Shown here: one piece after another, positions 43,946-53,576 of the stretch
How the letters are laid out: every line of letters starts with the position of its first letter
Position numbering within the stretch: the stretch's first letter is position 1
DNA from: Amylostereum areolatum
Lineage: Eukaryota > Basidiomycota > Agaricomycetes > Russulales > Stereaceae
Length of the DNA stretch: 64,000 nucleotides
Reading direction: 5' to 3'
NCBI GenBank assembly: GCA_012932865.1
Contig: SAXG01000030.1
Span: forward strand, 310,001 to 374,000
Program-made: the position numbers and the translations under genes
Notes under the pieces: generated by a model
Seen by the model: the letters and a program-made list of their open reading frames with translations, nothing else
What the model was told of the DNA's origin: nothing
The model's database searches: none

Positions 43946-43952
43946 TATAAAG
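43946..43952 (+). promoter_or_regulatory. TATA box of the F-box D gene
   Basis: TATAAAG 44 bp before the ATG at 43996 and only 132 bp after the GH131 stop codon. Confidence 0.5.
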
Positions 43953-43995
43953 TGCGACACCGGCAAGGGCCACAACGTGCTCTCCTCGAGTTTCC

Positions 43996-45634
43996 ATGAG
44001 CACCAGCACCGTCATGACGAGCTCGCCATTCCTCGCCTTGCCGCCCGAACTCGTCGAGAAGATCGCGCTGTGCCTGCGTACCACCGTCGACGTCCTCAAC
44101 CTCGCCTCGACCAACCGTCTCTTCTACGCGACGCTGACGACGGCGGTGCTCTACAAGACGCAGATGTCGGAGGAAGGATGGGACATCGAGCATTGGGAGG
44201 AGGAGGCTCGCACGGATCCCGAGGGCCCCGGCGCTACGTTTGGCGCTACTCCCACCTCGATTTCCCCAGACCGCCGTGTGCAGGTATGGCAGCGCGCCAA
44301 TCATCTGCACCGAAAAGCCCAAGCGTCCTTGGACGCGTCCATATCCGACGACGGCCGCTTCTTCCTGTACGCAGCGCCTTACGATGCGAACAACCCGTGG
44401 TACCCTCCGCTGTGCTTCTCCTCCTGGGGAACCGCTTTGTTCGACGCAGGGGAGGACTTCATGCCACCCGCGGCACAGTGGGACGTGGCGGAGCCCGAGC
44501 TCATCGATGGCTCGAAGGCGATGTCGTGGGTGTGCGGGATCGGACCGAGTCTTTTGCGCGTGGTCACGTTCCACGGTGCGTCCAATCCGCTCCCTACGAC
44601 GCCCGCCGTCGCACGACATTGATGAACATCGATCCCCCACACGACCCGAACGCGATCGCAGACGCTCTCAACCACCCTCGACTGCTGGACCCCAAATACA
44701 GGAACACGTGGAGAACGACTCTGCGCATGCTGATCGCCATGGTCCTCCACAAGCACCTGCCGTTGGGGCCATCCAGCGCGACGGACCCAGGGACCCAACC
44801 CGCTTGAAGCCCTCGCGAAGCGGAGTGCCGAGCTGGAGCAGGCCGCCGTCGGCCTGTGCGCCTCTCTCTTCCAATGTGCGTCGCTGCCAGACTGCCCTGC
44901 GCCCCATCCGGCTCACATGCCGTCCAGGCGATCTTCCGGCGCTTGCATCCCTCGCGGACGATCTGAAGCTCACGGTGCTCCCCGCCTTGGCCACCCGGTC
45001 CCGCGCGCGCTCCGCGTTGGTTTTCCAGCATCAGCTCTTCAGCCTCCTCCGCCCCGACCACGCCCACCGCCTGCCGGATCGCCTGTCCGAGTCGCGGCGC
45101 TTTACCCACTCCTTCGTCGCGGTGCTGTGCATCTACCTCGCTCTCACCCTCAACCCGCAAGCCACCGACACGGTTCCGCCACCCAATCGCGCTCTGGAAC
45201 CCACCGCCTTGCGCGCGTGGGTGCGCGCCACGTACGGGAGCATCGCGTCCCCTATCCCCGACTTGCCAACCCATGGTGTGGAGCACACGCCCTTGGGATC
45301 GATGGTGGAGGGGAGAGGCTACGCGTGGGCGGGCTACTACACCGAAAACGAGGCGCCGCGCGACCCACCGATGATCCTCACCTTGCGGCGGCACACTTCC
45401 GACGACCAGGACAACGTAATGCTGAACGGCGACGGGAACGACAGCGTGGGGCCGTTCCAGCTGGCCGGTCACTGCAATCGCAGGACGGGGCTTCTGGCGA
45501 TGAACAAGCAGTACATCGGACAACACGCGTGGTCGTGGGAGGGCGCCGCCACGCCGTTTGGCCTGGTCGGGCGGTGGGGGCACAATTCGGGAGGGTTGTG
45601 GTGGATCTGGCCGAAGGAATGGAGCGACGCGTGA
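43996..45634 (+). CDS. F-box protein D (499 aa, 3 exons) with one frame break
   Basis: Exons 43996-44575, 44662-44875, 44928-45634. The F-box is FLALPPELVEKIALCLRTTV with LNLASTNRLFYATLTTAVLY. The middle holds YDANNPWYPPLCFSSWG, DPKYRNTWRTTLRMLIAM and LEALAKRSAELEQAAVGLC. The C-terminal region is Trp/Gly-rich (SMVEGRGYAWAGYYTENEAP, LVGRWGHNSGGLWWIWPKEW). In exon 2 the frame shifts between SATDPGT and NPLEALAKRS; one extra C in GGGACCCAACCC near 44793 explains it, so either a sequencing error or a recent null allele. No LRRs, so it is a different F-box family from A-C. Confidence 0.82.
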
Positions 45635-46027
45635 GGCGAACGGCGAACTCAACTGGTTATGGTCAGTTTATATAACCAATAACACGCGCCTGTCCTTCGG
45701 AAGTTGGTCGCAAATGTTTCTAACTTCAAGTTCAACGGATGGTGGGAAGACGAAAGCAGCCCACGCGTCCCCCGCGGAGCTGAGATACGAGTTGTGAGAT
45801 CTTCAATGCGGGTGGCGTACATACAGCTTGCTTGTTTGTATCACGCGCGGGTTCAAGATTCAAGATGGAAGGGCCGCCCAACTCTTGACGCAGCCCACGA
45901 GTTCTTCGCGTCCAACTCAACCTACTACATCATAGAGACCGAGATATTTTCTGGTCGTCGTTCGTTCTCTGCGGGCACAAGCACGCACATCGGTGTGATC
46001 CACGGTGTGTACATACTGGCCGGTACT
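45635..46027. other. Convergent intergenic region
   Basis: No ORF of note. The upstream minus-strand gene could extend here by an alternative last intron (CAG-GTGAGA to CCCGCAG near 45980), giving a terminal exon RTNDDQKISRSL. Confidence 0.4.
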
Positions 46028-47037
46028 TTACCAGATCTCACCTCCTCTCACCTGCTCGCCGATGACATGCCTCTTCTCAGGAAACACCTCCTCCCACGAT
46101 TGCAGCAAAAGGATCGTCTCCGGCGGCTCCCCATACCACACCAGCTTGATATCCACTTCGCGAAGTCCCAGAGCGGCGACCTTGTCCTTCGCCATCGATA
46201 GGACCACGAACCCATCCAAAGTACTCTCCGAGCGTGTAAGCTCTGAGGTGGCGACGCGCACGTTCTTCTGCTGCTCGTGGTAATCGAAAGGCTGCAGAAG
46301 CACTCTCGTCAGCCTCACACATCACCTCGGGCAACGAGAAATGTATGCACCATGTCGTAAACCCACGTAAGATCCGGCGTGTCCGCATCCTTCCCATACA
46401 TCTGGAAGATCTCCGGGATCGAAAACTTGCCGACATGGAGGCAGGCGACAAACGCGATCAGCGATGGCGGCGTGAGCCGCACCTGTTCCACGATATCGAG
46501 GCCGTGGTGAGCGAACGGAACGGACTCATCTGCGACGGTCTGGGCGTCCAGGAAGCAATACGAAGAGGGGTCGTAAGGCGTCGAGCCTGGCCTTAGCTTC
46601 GTGACGCAGAATTTCACGAACTCGGCGACGTTTTCTGCCACCATGACGTCTCAGCTGAAGTTCGATCCGTCGAAGGAGGTATAAGCACACGCACCGCTGG
46701 GCACATCCTGGAGGACCGTGGGGCGGATGTGATAGTCATTCCAGCCGAAGCCTGCGCGTGCTCGAGTGGCGGCGTCCTCGAACTTCTCTACAGTATCCAG
46801 AGGGACTCCTCCTCCTACAAAGCACGCGATAGCGTGCTTTTGGTCAAAATCCAAGTCCGTGCGTGGATCGCAGTCGTATGGTTCGGGTGACCATAACGAG
46901 AAATCGAGGAACGGGGGATTGAGCCCTATGGAAGGTGCGACGGCAAGCATCTCAGCCCTGTGCACGCAATTAATAGTCACGCTTGGTGGGGTGGCAAAGG
47001 TCTACGCTGGACCCCAGGGATTTTGCGCTTCGGCCAT
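46028..47037 (-). CDS. Uncharacterised 280-aa protein (4 exons)
   Basis: Exons 47037-47006, 46957-46695, 46634-46351, 46291-46028 (843 nt in phase). Start MAEAQNPWGPA. The body reads IGLNPPFLDFSLWSPEPYD, HAIACFVGGGVPLDTVEKFE, GFGWNDYHIRPTVLQDVPSG, FVKFCVTKLRPGSTPYDPSS, LIAFVACLHVGKFSIPEIFQ and LREVDIKLVWYGEPPETILL. No signal peptide, membrane segment or known motif seen. It looks like one or two compact mixed alpha/beta domains. The last intron choice (59 nt, donor GTGCAT) was preferred over an implausible 29-nt alternative. Function unknown. Confidence 0.75.
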
Positions 47038-47540
47038 CGAGCCCGAGTCTACATAAGTAAGCCCGAATCAACAAGCAGAGATTGAGAACACCCACTTATA
47101 CGATCCACATGCATATCAGAAGTCAAAGAACCAAGAAGTATGCGGCGCTCGGATTGCATCGACGACGAGAGCAGCGACTCGAAGTCAGAGTAGAAATAAA
47201 GAGACGTGGGTACGTTTGTCGCTGAGAAGTGCGTTCATGTCAAGCGTTTGGGTTCCACCATGATTGCCGGTAAGCATATGCGTTACTGACATACATGTAT
47301 TCTGTCGCTTCCTCTGCATGTCTCCTCTGCTTGTCTCCTCCCAAAATCCGTGCCAGTGGATGCAAGTGTACACGCGTCGATCGCCGTCTGAGACAACACT
47401 TTCATGTTGGCGTCGCGTCGCTCCTCCATCTGAGCACGACTCAAGATCCAGTCGCCGTGGCCAAGCTCTCGGCTCTTCTGAAACTGAGCGGATTGAAGTG
47501 GAAGGACAAGACGAAGCCTTTGGCGCCGGCGGTGGGAGGC
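47038..47540. other. Intergenic with a short open frame
   Basis: Mostly non-coding. A plus-strand frame around 47400-47590 contains DPVAVAKLSALLKLSGLKWK and could be the end of a small unplaced gene; no start or splice evidence was found. Confidence 0.4.
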
Positions 47541-47552
47541 GGTGACGTCACC
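47541..47552. promoter_or_regulatory. Perfect CRE palindrome (ATF/CREB-type site)
   Basis: GGTGACGTCACC, containing the full TGACGTCA consensus, lies 116 bp before the ATG of the downstream gene. In fungi such sites are bound by Atf1/CREB-type bZIP stress regulators, which fits a LEA-like stress protein. Confidence 0.6.
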
Positions 47553-47667
47553 AACGCATCACGTCCCCTCCCCGCACGTTTTCCAACCTAAAAAGGGCCC
47601 GCCTCTGCGTCCTTCCCTCCTCCTTCCCACCCACCTCCTCTTCCCAACCCACCCGCCCACCATCACC

Positions 47668-48495
47668 ATGTACCGCTCCCGCGCCCTCACCCGCCCTCTC
47701 TGCATCGTGCAGACCAACGCGCGACGCTCGATCGCCTCCACGCCCCGCGCGCGCGCAGTCGAGGACTCCCCCTTGTCGCATTCCACGCCCCCACGCAAGG
47801 GAACCAGTCCCTGGGTCCTCCTCGCCGGCCTCGGCGTCCTCGGCGGCGGCGCGTACTACCTCTACGGTGCGACTGAATCCGCGCGGATCGACAAGGAGAA
47901 AAAGGAACTCGAGAAGCGCGCGGCGAGCGTCGGCGCGATGGCGCAGGAGGCCAAGGGACGCGTGCAGGATGCCGCGCGGGACGCCAAGGCGAGCGCGGAC
48001 CAGCGTGCGCAGGACGTACGGGAGAGCGCGCAGGCCAAGTTGAAGGATGCGCGGGATGGCGCGGACGCGAAGTGGAAGGAGACGAAGCAGGGCGCGGAGA
48101 AGGCGTACGAGGACGGGAAGAAGCGCGTCGACGGCGTCGTGCAGGACGGAAAGGCTGCCGCCGGTGCGTCTTTTCAACCTTTTCTCTCCTCGACGGAACC
48201 GCGCGGCTGATGCACGCCCGTGTGTGCAGAGGCGAAGGCGCAAGAGGTGAAGCAGGGCTGGTTCAGTTGGCTCGGATGGGGCAAGTCCAAGGCGGCCGAG
48301 GCGCGCGATGAGGCCCAGAGGCTTGCCGATGACCTGAAGCGCCGCGGGGGTGAGGCAGAGGATGCGTTCGTGAAGCGGTTCGAGGAGGCCAGGGCGAAGG
48401 CGCAGGCGAAAGGCGAGGAGGTGCGCCAGCGCGCGGGGGAGACGGAGGAGCAGTACCGCGTACGCATCGCCAAAGCGATCTCGAGGAAAGACTGA
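47668..48495 (+). CDS. LEA-like helical protein with mitochondrial leader and membrane segment (253 aa, 2 exons)
   Basis: Exons 47668-48163 and 48230-48495 (762 nt). MYRSRALTRPLCIVQTNARR is an Arg-rich, acid-free presequence. A single transmembrane helix follows (WVLLAGLGVLGGGAYYLYG). Nearly all of the rest is an Ala/Lys/Glu/Asp-rich amphipathic helix with 11-mer-like repeats (AAASVGAMAQEAKGRVQDAA-type: DARDGADAKWKETKQGAEKA), resembling group 3 LEA or apolipoprotein-like proteins. It probably sits in the inner mitochondrial membrane and acts in desiccation or osmotic stress. Related fungal proteins carry a calcofluor-white-hypersensitivity name. A CRE site lies in the promoter. Confidence 0.82.
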
Positions 48496-49006
48496 GCTTG
48501 TTTGAAAGAGGTTTTACTTGATGTTGTATGTTGTATGGTAATCGGTGTATCATACAAAGACGATCGTGATCCTGAATCCGTTCGCCACCATAAATAAGCA
48601 GGAAAGCAGGAAAAAGATCTCTAAGAAGATAAGCTAAGATCTACAAACACGCTGTATTTACGATACACATCTCTCTTTTATTCTACCCACGACCAAGCGA
48701 TCTCACACCTCCGAGTCCAAGCAAGGGAGTGTTACGCGTAATTAACGAGGCAGATATCCTGCCCAACAGCAATCATAATAGAACAGCCTGTCGAGTAAGG
48801 GGAGTCACTGTGGCGGCCTGCCACACTGCAGCGCACCGATCGCCTTGAACTGCGGAATCAAAACGGCCGACACTTTATTACACAGAATATGTCTACAAAC
48901 TCGGAGGGGTGGAGAAACAACATTTGCGGTAGGAAGGAAAGCATAGGGAGGAACATGAAGCAGAGCGAAGGGGAACAAAATGGCGCGGGACTCCAAGTCT
49001 GACAAT
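48496..49006. other. Convergent intergenic region, no gene
   Basis: AT-richer 3' region between two converging genes. A frame on the minus strand (48805-49098) is open but overlaps the small gene in the wrong phase and has no support. Confidence 0.6.
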
Positions 49007-49413
49007 CTACTCCTCGGGACCGTCCGTGAGCGCGGCGTCTGGAAGGCTGTCGAATGGATCAAATGAGAAAAAGAGGCGAAGAGCATGGAACAAACCACTC
49101 ACGCTTCCCCACAGCGATCTTTGCGGATCAGGATCGTCTTGTTGAGAAACTGGACAGTATAGAAACCCCCGAGCTTGAAACCAAAGGCTCGGATACGCTC
49201 AGAAGACCGGTAGCCTGAAGTTGATACGCACTCGGGAATCGCCAACAAGGCGCAACCCAACGTAGTATGCGTCGACGCGCACTTTCTGGGACATATTTGG
49301 GCGACGTGCCTACGTATGGCATGGAATAGGAGAAGGGCCGATGAGGGTGGCGTGTGAGTCCAAGGGGAGGTCAAAAGAGGCTGTGATCGACGTACATCGC
49401 GGTTTTGAGACAT
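49007..49413 (-). CDS. Uncharacterised 68-aa protein (4 exons)
   Basis: Exons 49413-49396, 49309-49232, 49173-49103, 49046-49007 (18+78+71+40 nt). The protein starts MSQNRDARRPNMSQKVRVDA, continues YYVGLRLVGDSR then LGGFYTVQFLNKTILIRKDR, and ends CGEALPDAALTDGPEE. Every junction is in phase; one acceptor is AAG. Four exons for 68 codons argues for a real, old gene, since splice phase would rarely match four times by chance. It looks like a small beta-rich domain with an acidic tail. Function unknown. Confidence 0.65.
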
Positions 49414-50204
49414 AGTACTTGCGAGAGATGGCGGGGGGTGATGTGCGCGTCGACTCTGAGTGGGGATTTGAGATGTTTAGCACTAGAGCCTACCAGGGAT
49501 CCTTTTATACACAGAGTCCGTCACACTCCAGTTTCGGTCCAAAAAAAAAACAAGGCCTGAACATCCGTGTGAGGATAAATGGAACCGTACCATTCTGGGC
49601 GCACAAAACAAGTCGCAGGAATCACACCGGATAATAAATCGGCCATATGACTGTCCAACATTTATAGTTGGAACGGTGGTGTGGCGTCCAAACCGAGGAA
49701 CCCCGATAGGTTGGATGGCAGGTACGGAACTCACTCTCCAGATGTGCACCAAGTCACCGTAGTGTGATGGGGTTGCTCTTCTTCCCACCCGTGGGTAGTG
49801 GAAGATGCCATGAATCAGGCCGTATAGTTCAGCAGACTCGATTCCCCACACGAGTCAGACAGAAATCCTGCTATCCCCGAGTCGGAGGTCCAGAAACGAC
49901 AGAGCCTCGCGAGACTCCGCTAGCTGGCAGTGACGGTCACTCGAGCCTCAGGATTGATAAGGATGCAGTGCCGTCGCAGGTCGTCGTTGAAGGATAGCAC
50001 GTTGGGTGTGCGATGTATGGTGCGGAAAGAAAGTAAGGGCCCTACGTATGTACTTGGTGAATATGTGAAGTTCATCGACTCGGACGTCGAAACTCGAACG
50101 AGCGGTCACGTGCATCATGTTCGAGTCGAGTGGCGGCCCGCCGCTGGCATTCTCACCACTCTGTTCCCCACCATCTCTCGAACGCGAGTACGATTTCTAT
50201 AAGC
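49414..50204. other. Intergenic, no gene seen
   Basis: Divergent spacer. A run of A (49542-49551) and short ORFs only. Upstream of the kinase-like start a second ATG (50120) opens a different frame containing EREYDFYKHVSPDH, which could be an alternative first exon but did not join in phase. Confidence 0.45.
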
Positions 50205-51518
50205 ATGTCTCCCCAGATCATAGTACGTGCGCCCTCGAATCGAACTATCTGACATAACTCACCGAGCGTAAGGCGCCTACGTTCCAGAGCTGGAAGTTTC
50301 GCAAGTACGAGGAAGCCCTGTGCGAATTGTGGGACACTAGGCGCGATTTCTTCGAACAACGCGGTTACATACTCTGGAAGCCCAAACCGTCCAAACTGTA
50401 TCCCATGTGTCCCCCCAACGACTACCCTCGCTCCCCGGACGGTTTTGTGGAGATACCGGAGGATGCTCTGCCGAACATGAAGAATCCGAGTTTCATCCCT
50501 CAGGCGCGTCTCCCTTTCTCTTGTCCCAAACCGTTTCTGACGATCTTCTAGCGTACGACTCTTTACCCGGCTCGCACTCCGAGCAATAGGGACGTTATTG
50601 TCTCTCTTCTCGGCGACGATGTGGACGGCCTGAACACCATCGAAATCCTCCAGGATGTCGCGTCTGGATGGACGGCTTGTGTTCGCGAGAACCATGTTCT
50701 TCCCGTCCTCGATTTTATCCAGTGCGGCAACCTTGTATTTGGTGTTTTTCCACTTGTAGGAGAACCTTTTCACCTTCCGAACTTCAAGAACATGGCGCAA
50801 GGTCTGGATGCCATGTGTCAAGTTCTCGAGGTGTGTATCGTGACCAGCCAGCATTCGTATTCTCATTCTCTCGCAGGGACTCGCATTTCTTCACGACAGG
50901 CTTATTGCGCATCGGGTACGTTAGTACTCTTTCCAGCTTTCACGCTCGTCCCTTTCAACATTAAGACAGGATCTTTTCCCCGACAACATCCTTTATTCCG
51001 TACCGTGCGGAGCCTGGCCCTCACACCGCGACGACCGTACTCTCCCGCGATACTACATCATTGACTTCGAGTCATCCGTTCGATTCTCTCCCGAGTCTGA
51101 CCCATCCACACGCACTGTCACGGGCATGCCGTTCCAAGGCTCGTATCACAGAGAGCTCGCCCCGGAGATGCTCTCCCCGGAGCCTTATTGTCCTTTCAAA
51201 ACTGATATCTGGCAGCTCGGTATGACATTTCTACACTGCTTTTATGTGCGTGTCATTTCGCAAGCCATAGCGTCGCTGGTACCAAACTAACTGGCTTAGC
51301 ATCTCGACAACTTCCCCGAGATCATCGAAGCGCTTAAGCCAATGGCTGCGAAGCATCCCCACCATCGCCCTACTGCGCGCGCGGTATTGGACCGTCTGAA
51401 CTCGCTCAAGATATCGATCCCCTCTCCCTCCCTGCACGAGCCGATGCCCCCTATGGTCTATTGGCCCCCTTTCGACGTTGATGCCTTCTGTGGCTATGAT
51501 GACGAGCCCGATGTCTAG
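50205..51518 (+). CDS. Protein kinase-like domain protein, atypical N-lobe (355 aa, 6 exons)
   Basis: Exons 50205-50222, 50267-50503, 50552-50830, 50877-50915, 50970-51245, 51300-51518 (1068 nt). The C-lobe is kinase-like: LAFLHDRLIAHR then DLFPDNILYS (HRDxxxxN with Asp and Asn kept), YYIIDFESSVRF (DFE in place of DFG) and GSYHRELAPEML (APE). CPFKTDIWQLGMTFLHCF is the helix F region. The N-lobe has no Gly-rich loop and no clear VAIK lysine, so it is probably a pseudokinase or a substrate-specific small-molecule kinase, as in an expanded Agaricomycete family. The junction at 50503/50504 uses a GC donor (GCGCGT). Confidence 0.82.
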
Positions 51519-52734
51519 CCGTGGGCTTCGTCCTAAGAATGCTCTTACTTCCTTCGGGCCGACGTTGCTCGTCGCTGTAGTTGTTTGTCACTTGTCGTTT
51601 AGTTGCATTTGTTGTGTTTTAATGCTATCGCAGAGTGAGCCTCTAGTCAACCGTCCACGTCTGCGCTGGTAAGAGCACATCAGCGTACTCAACCGCAAAT
51701 GTAAGTGAGTCGACCCTAGGACACCGTGGGGCCTAACTGATATTCGACGGTTCTCCGTGCCTTCATGATGATCATTGATACAATCGATAGTCGGAGTCAA
51801 CGGAAACGTCCCCAACCATCACCACCTCGTCTTTTTTGCATCGAAACAAAGACATACCGATGCAGCGGTCTCCTTTAAGGCAAGGCTAGAACACATGGTT
51901 AGTATACTCTCCATTGCAATCATTCCGTTTCCTCGGGCTGAAAAATGAGTATTGGCCAGCGGGTGGGTTCAAATAGTGGGTTCGCAAAACACTGTCAGTG
52001 TCTTCTTCGCTATCACAAAATGCGCCATGCTCATCGGAGGTGATAGCAAACTAAACGAGATAGATACATTCATTTCAGTACATCAAAGCCTTTGATGGAG
52101 TCACCGACGAACAGGACAGACAGAGTGCGTCCGTCGGCGAGGCCGGCGAGCCTGTGAGGGTCCAGGGACGTTAGCGGCTGCTGATCGTGAGTGGAAAGAC
52201 ATTCATCGTACCATGTTCTTCCTCGCCACGGAGAGGGGGGATCATGTTCGGTCGAGAGCATCCTTCTCCCTGAGTTTGCGATGGTACGTTACCACGCGGA
52301 GTAACCAGTCTTCCTCCACCCCTTCACCTCCCCCGTAACCGCGCCATTCGTGTCTCTATCGGACGCAGCGTCACGCAAATTGACACACGATGTGTCAATT
52401 TAATCACCCGGATGTGTGCTTTCGATTTTGCGGAGACTGCGTTTGAACGTTCTGTTCTCGGTGCCTCATAGTGCACTGCCTTCACGCCTCGAATCGACGC
52501 GATGACGGAATTCCGGTGGCACCCTTGTTCTCATTGTGATCACAAGCAGGTTATTTCCCCTCAAACAACTCGCCTTTTGTTGCCATCCGTCTGACTCGAG
52601 ACTTCAAGAGGAGGCAAATTCCCTGTACGAGGATAAATACGCTTGTCTTTATGCGCTGCACCCACCCCAACACACCGCTTTCCCCCATCCTGATCTTCAG
52701 AAGCTAAGAACATCGCTCAAAAGTCAAATTAGGC
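51519..52734. other. Intergenic with a possible minus-strand gene end
   Basis: On the minus strand, sequence ending near 52076 reads LAGLADGRTLSVLFVGDSIK then a stop, preceded by an in-phase exon (MLSTEHDPPSPWRGRT, donor GTACGA). Further upstream DTNGAVTGEVKGWRKTGYSA is protein-like. They could be exons of one small gene, but no consistent model was found. Confidence 0.35.
52377..52401. repeat. 11-bp perfect inverted repeat with 3-bp spacer
   Basis: AAATTGACACA, spacer CGA, TGTGTCAATTT. The half sites contain TGACA, a TALE-homeodomain-type core. It could be a dimer-binding operator or a hairpin. It is 334 bp from the next plus-strand start. Confidence 0.7.
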
Positions 52735-53294
52735 ATGTATAACACCGATTTTGGCTACGATTCGGACCAGCGCGGCTGGTGGTTCCCTGAGGACGGTCAT
52801 CCCGATACGCCCATGCTCTACGTCGACGACCCGACCTCGCAACCCATTTACCCCAGACAATTCGACCACCACGACACTCCACCCGGTAAGCTCTCCCACC
52901 TTCATACAGCCCCCAAACATACCGACATAGAAAAACAGCCGGCATCTTCGGACAGAGTCTGGGGTCTGGCCCCAGCGGGCACTGGGAGAGCGTTCCGGAT
53001 CCTGTCCTTGTTGCTGATGACGAGCCTGGCTACACCCCCGCTACCATCGGGAACGACTCGTACTTTTCGCTCGGGTCCTACAGCAACCAGTCGCGGAACA
53101 CGAGGGGCCACCAGAAGACGCGGATGGTCCACGGTTATAGCACCCCTGGACCGAGTCGTCATCCGAGCTGGGATGATTCCCCGGGGCCGTCGATGGGTAC
53201 AATGAGTGCAAAAACGACGCCGAAGAGCGGAAAGGCGCGGAAGGGCGATAAGAACAAGACGAGCTCTCGGCAGAAGGAGGGGCGGAAGGCCTGA
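52735..53294 (+). CDS. Uncharacterised 168-aa protein with basic tail (2 exons)
   Basis: Exons 52735-52885 and 52939-53294 (507 nt). MYNTDFGYDSDQRGWWFPED, LYVDDPTSQPIYPRQFDHHD, then IFGQSLGSGPSGHWESVPD, TPATIGNDSYFSLGSYSNQS, and a Lys/Arg-rich C-terminus (SAKTTPKSGKARKGDKNKTS). Low complexity, Tyr/Gly/Ser-rich, with no membrane segment. The basic tail suggests nucleic-acid binding or nuclear localisation. Family not recognised. Confidence 0.65.
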
Positions 53295-53576
53295 TTCATG
53301 ATGCTTGAAGAGGTGGACGCTCGCTCGGGCTGGCCTGGGCAGACAACTGATCGTTAATGCGTCGTTCCATGATGATATACCTGGGGCATATGATACGTTT
53401 CTCTAATAATGGGTATACGCACTGCATATTGGATGCATCGCGATGATGGATGGCTTGTCGCCTAGTCTCATTAGATTACACGACCGACGAGGCTAAAGAC
53501 GAAAGCAGGGGTATACAACAACGAATCCGATACAGAATACATCCATTTCATGGTACAGCTCGAGAGCGCGCCGCTA

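Noticed and set aside
46292..46350. A 29-nt intron (GTGTGAGG...CTGCAG) in the uncharacterised 280-aa protein gene
   Set aside because: Too short to splice; a 59-nt intron starting at GTGCAT ends at the same acceptor and keeps the frame.
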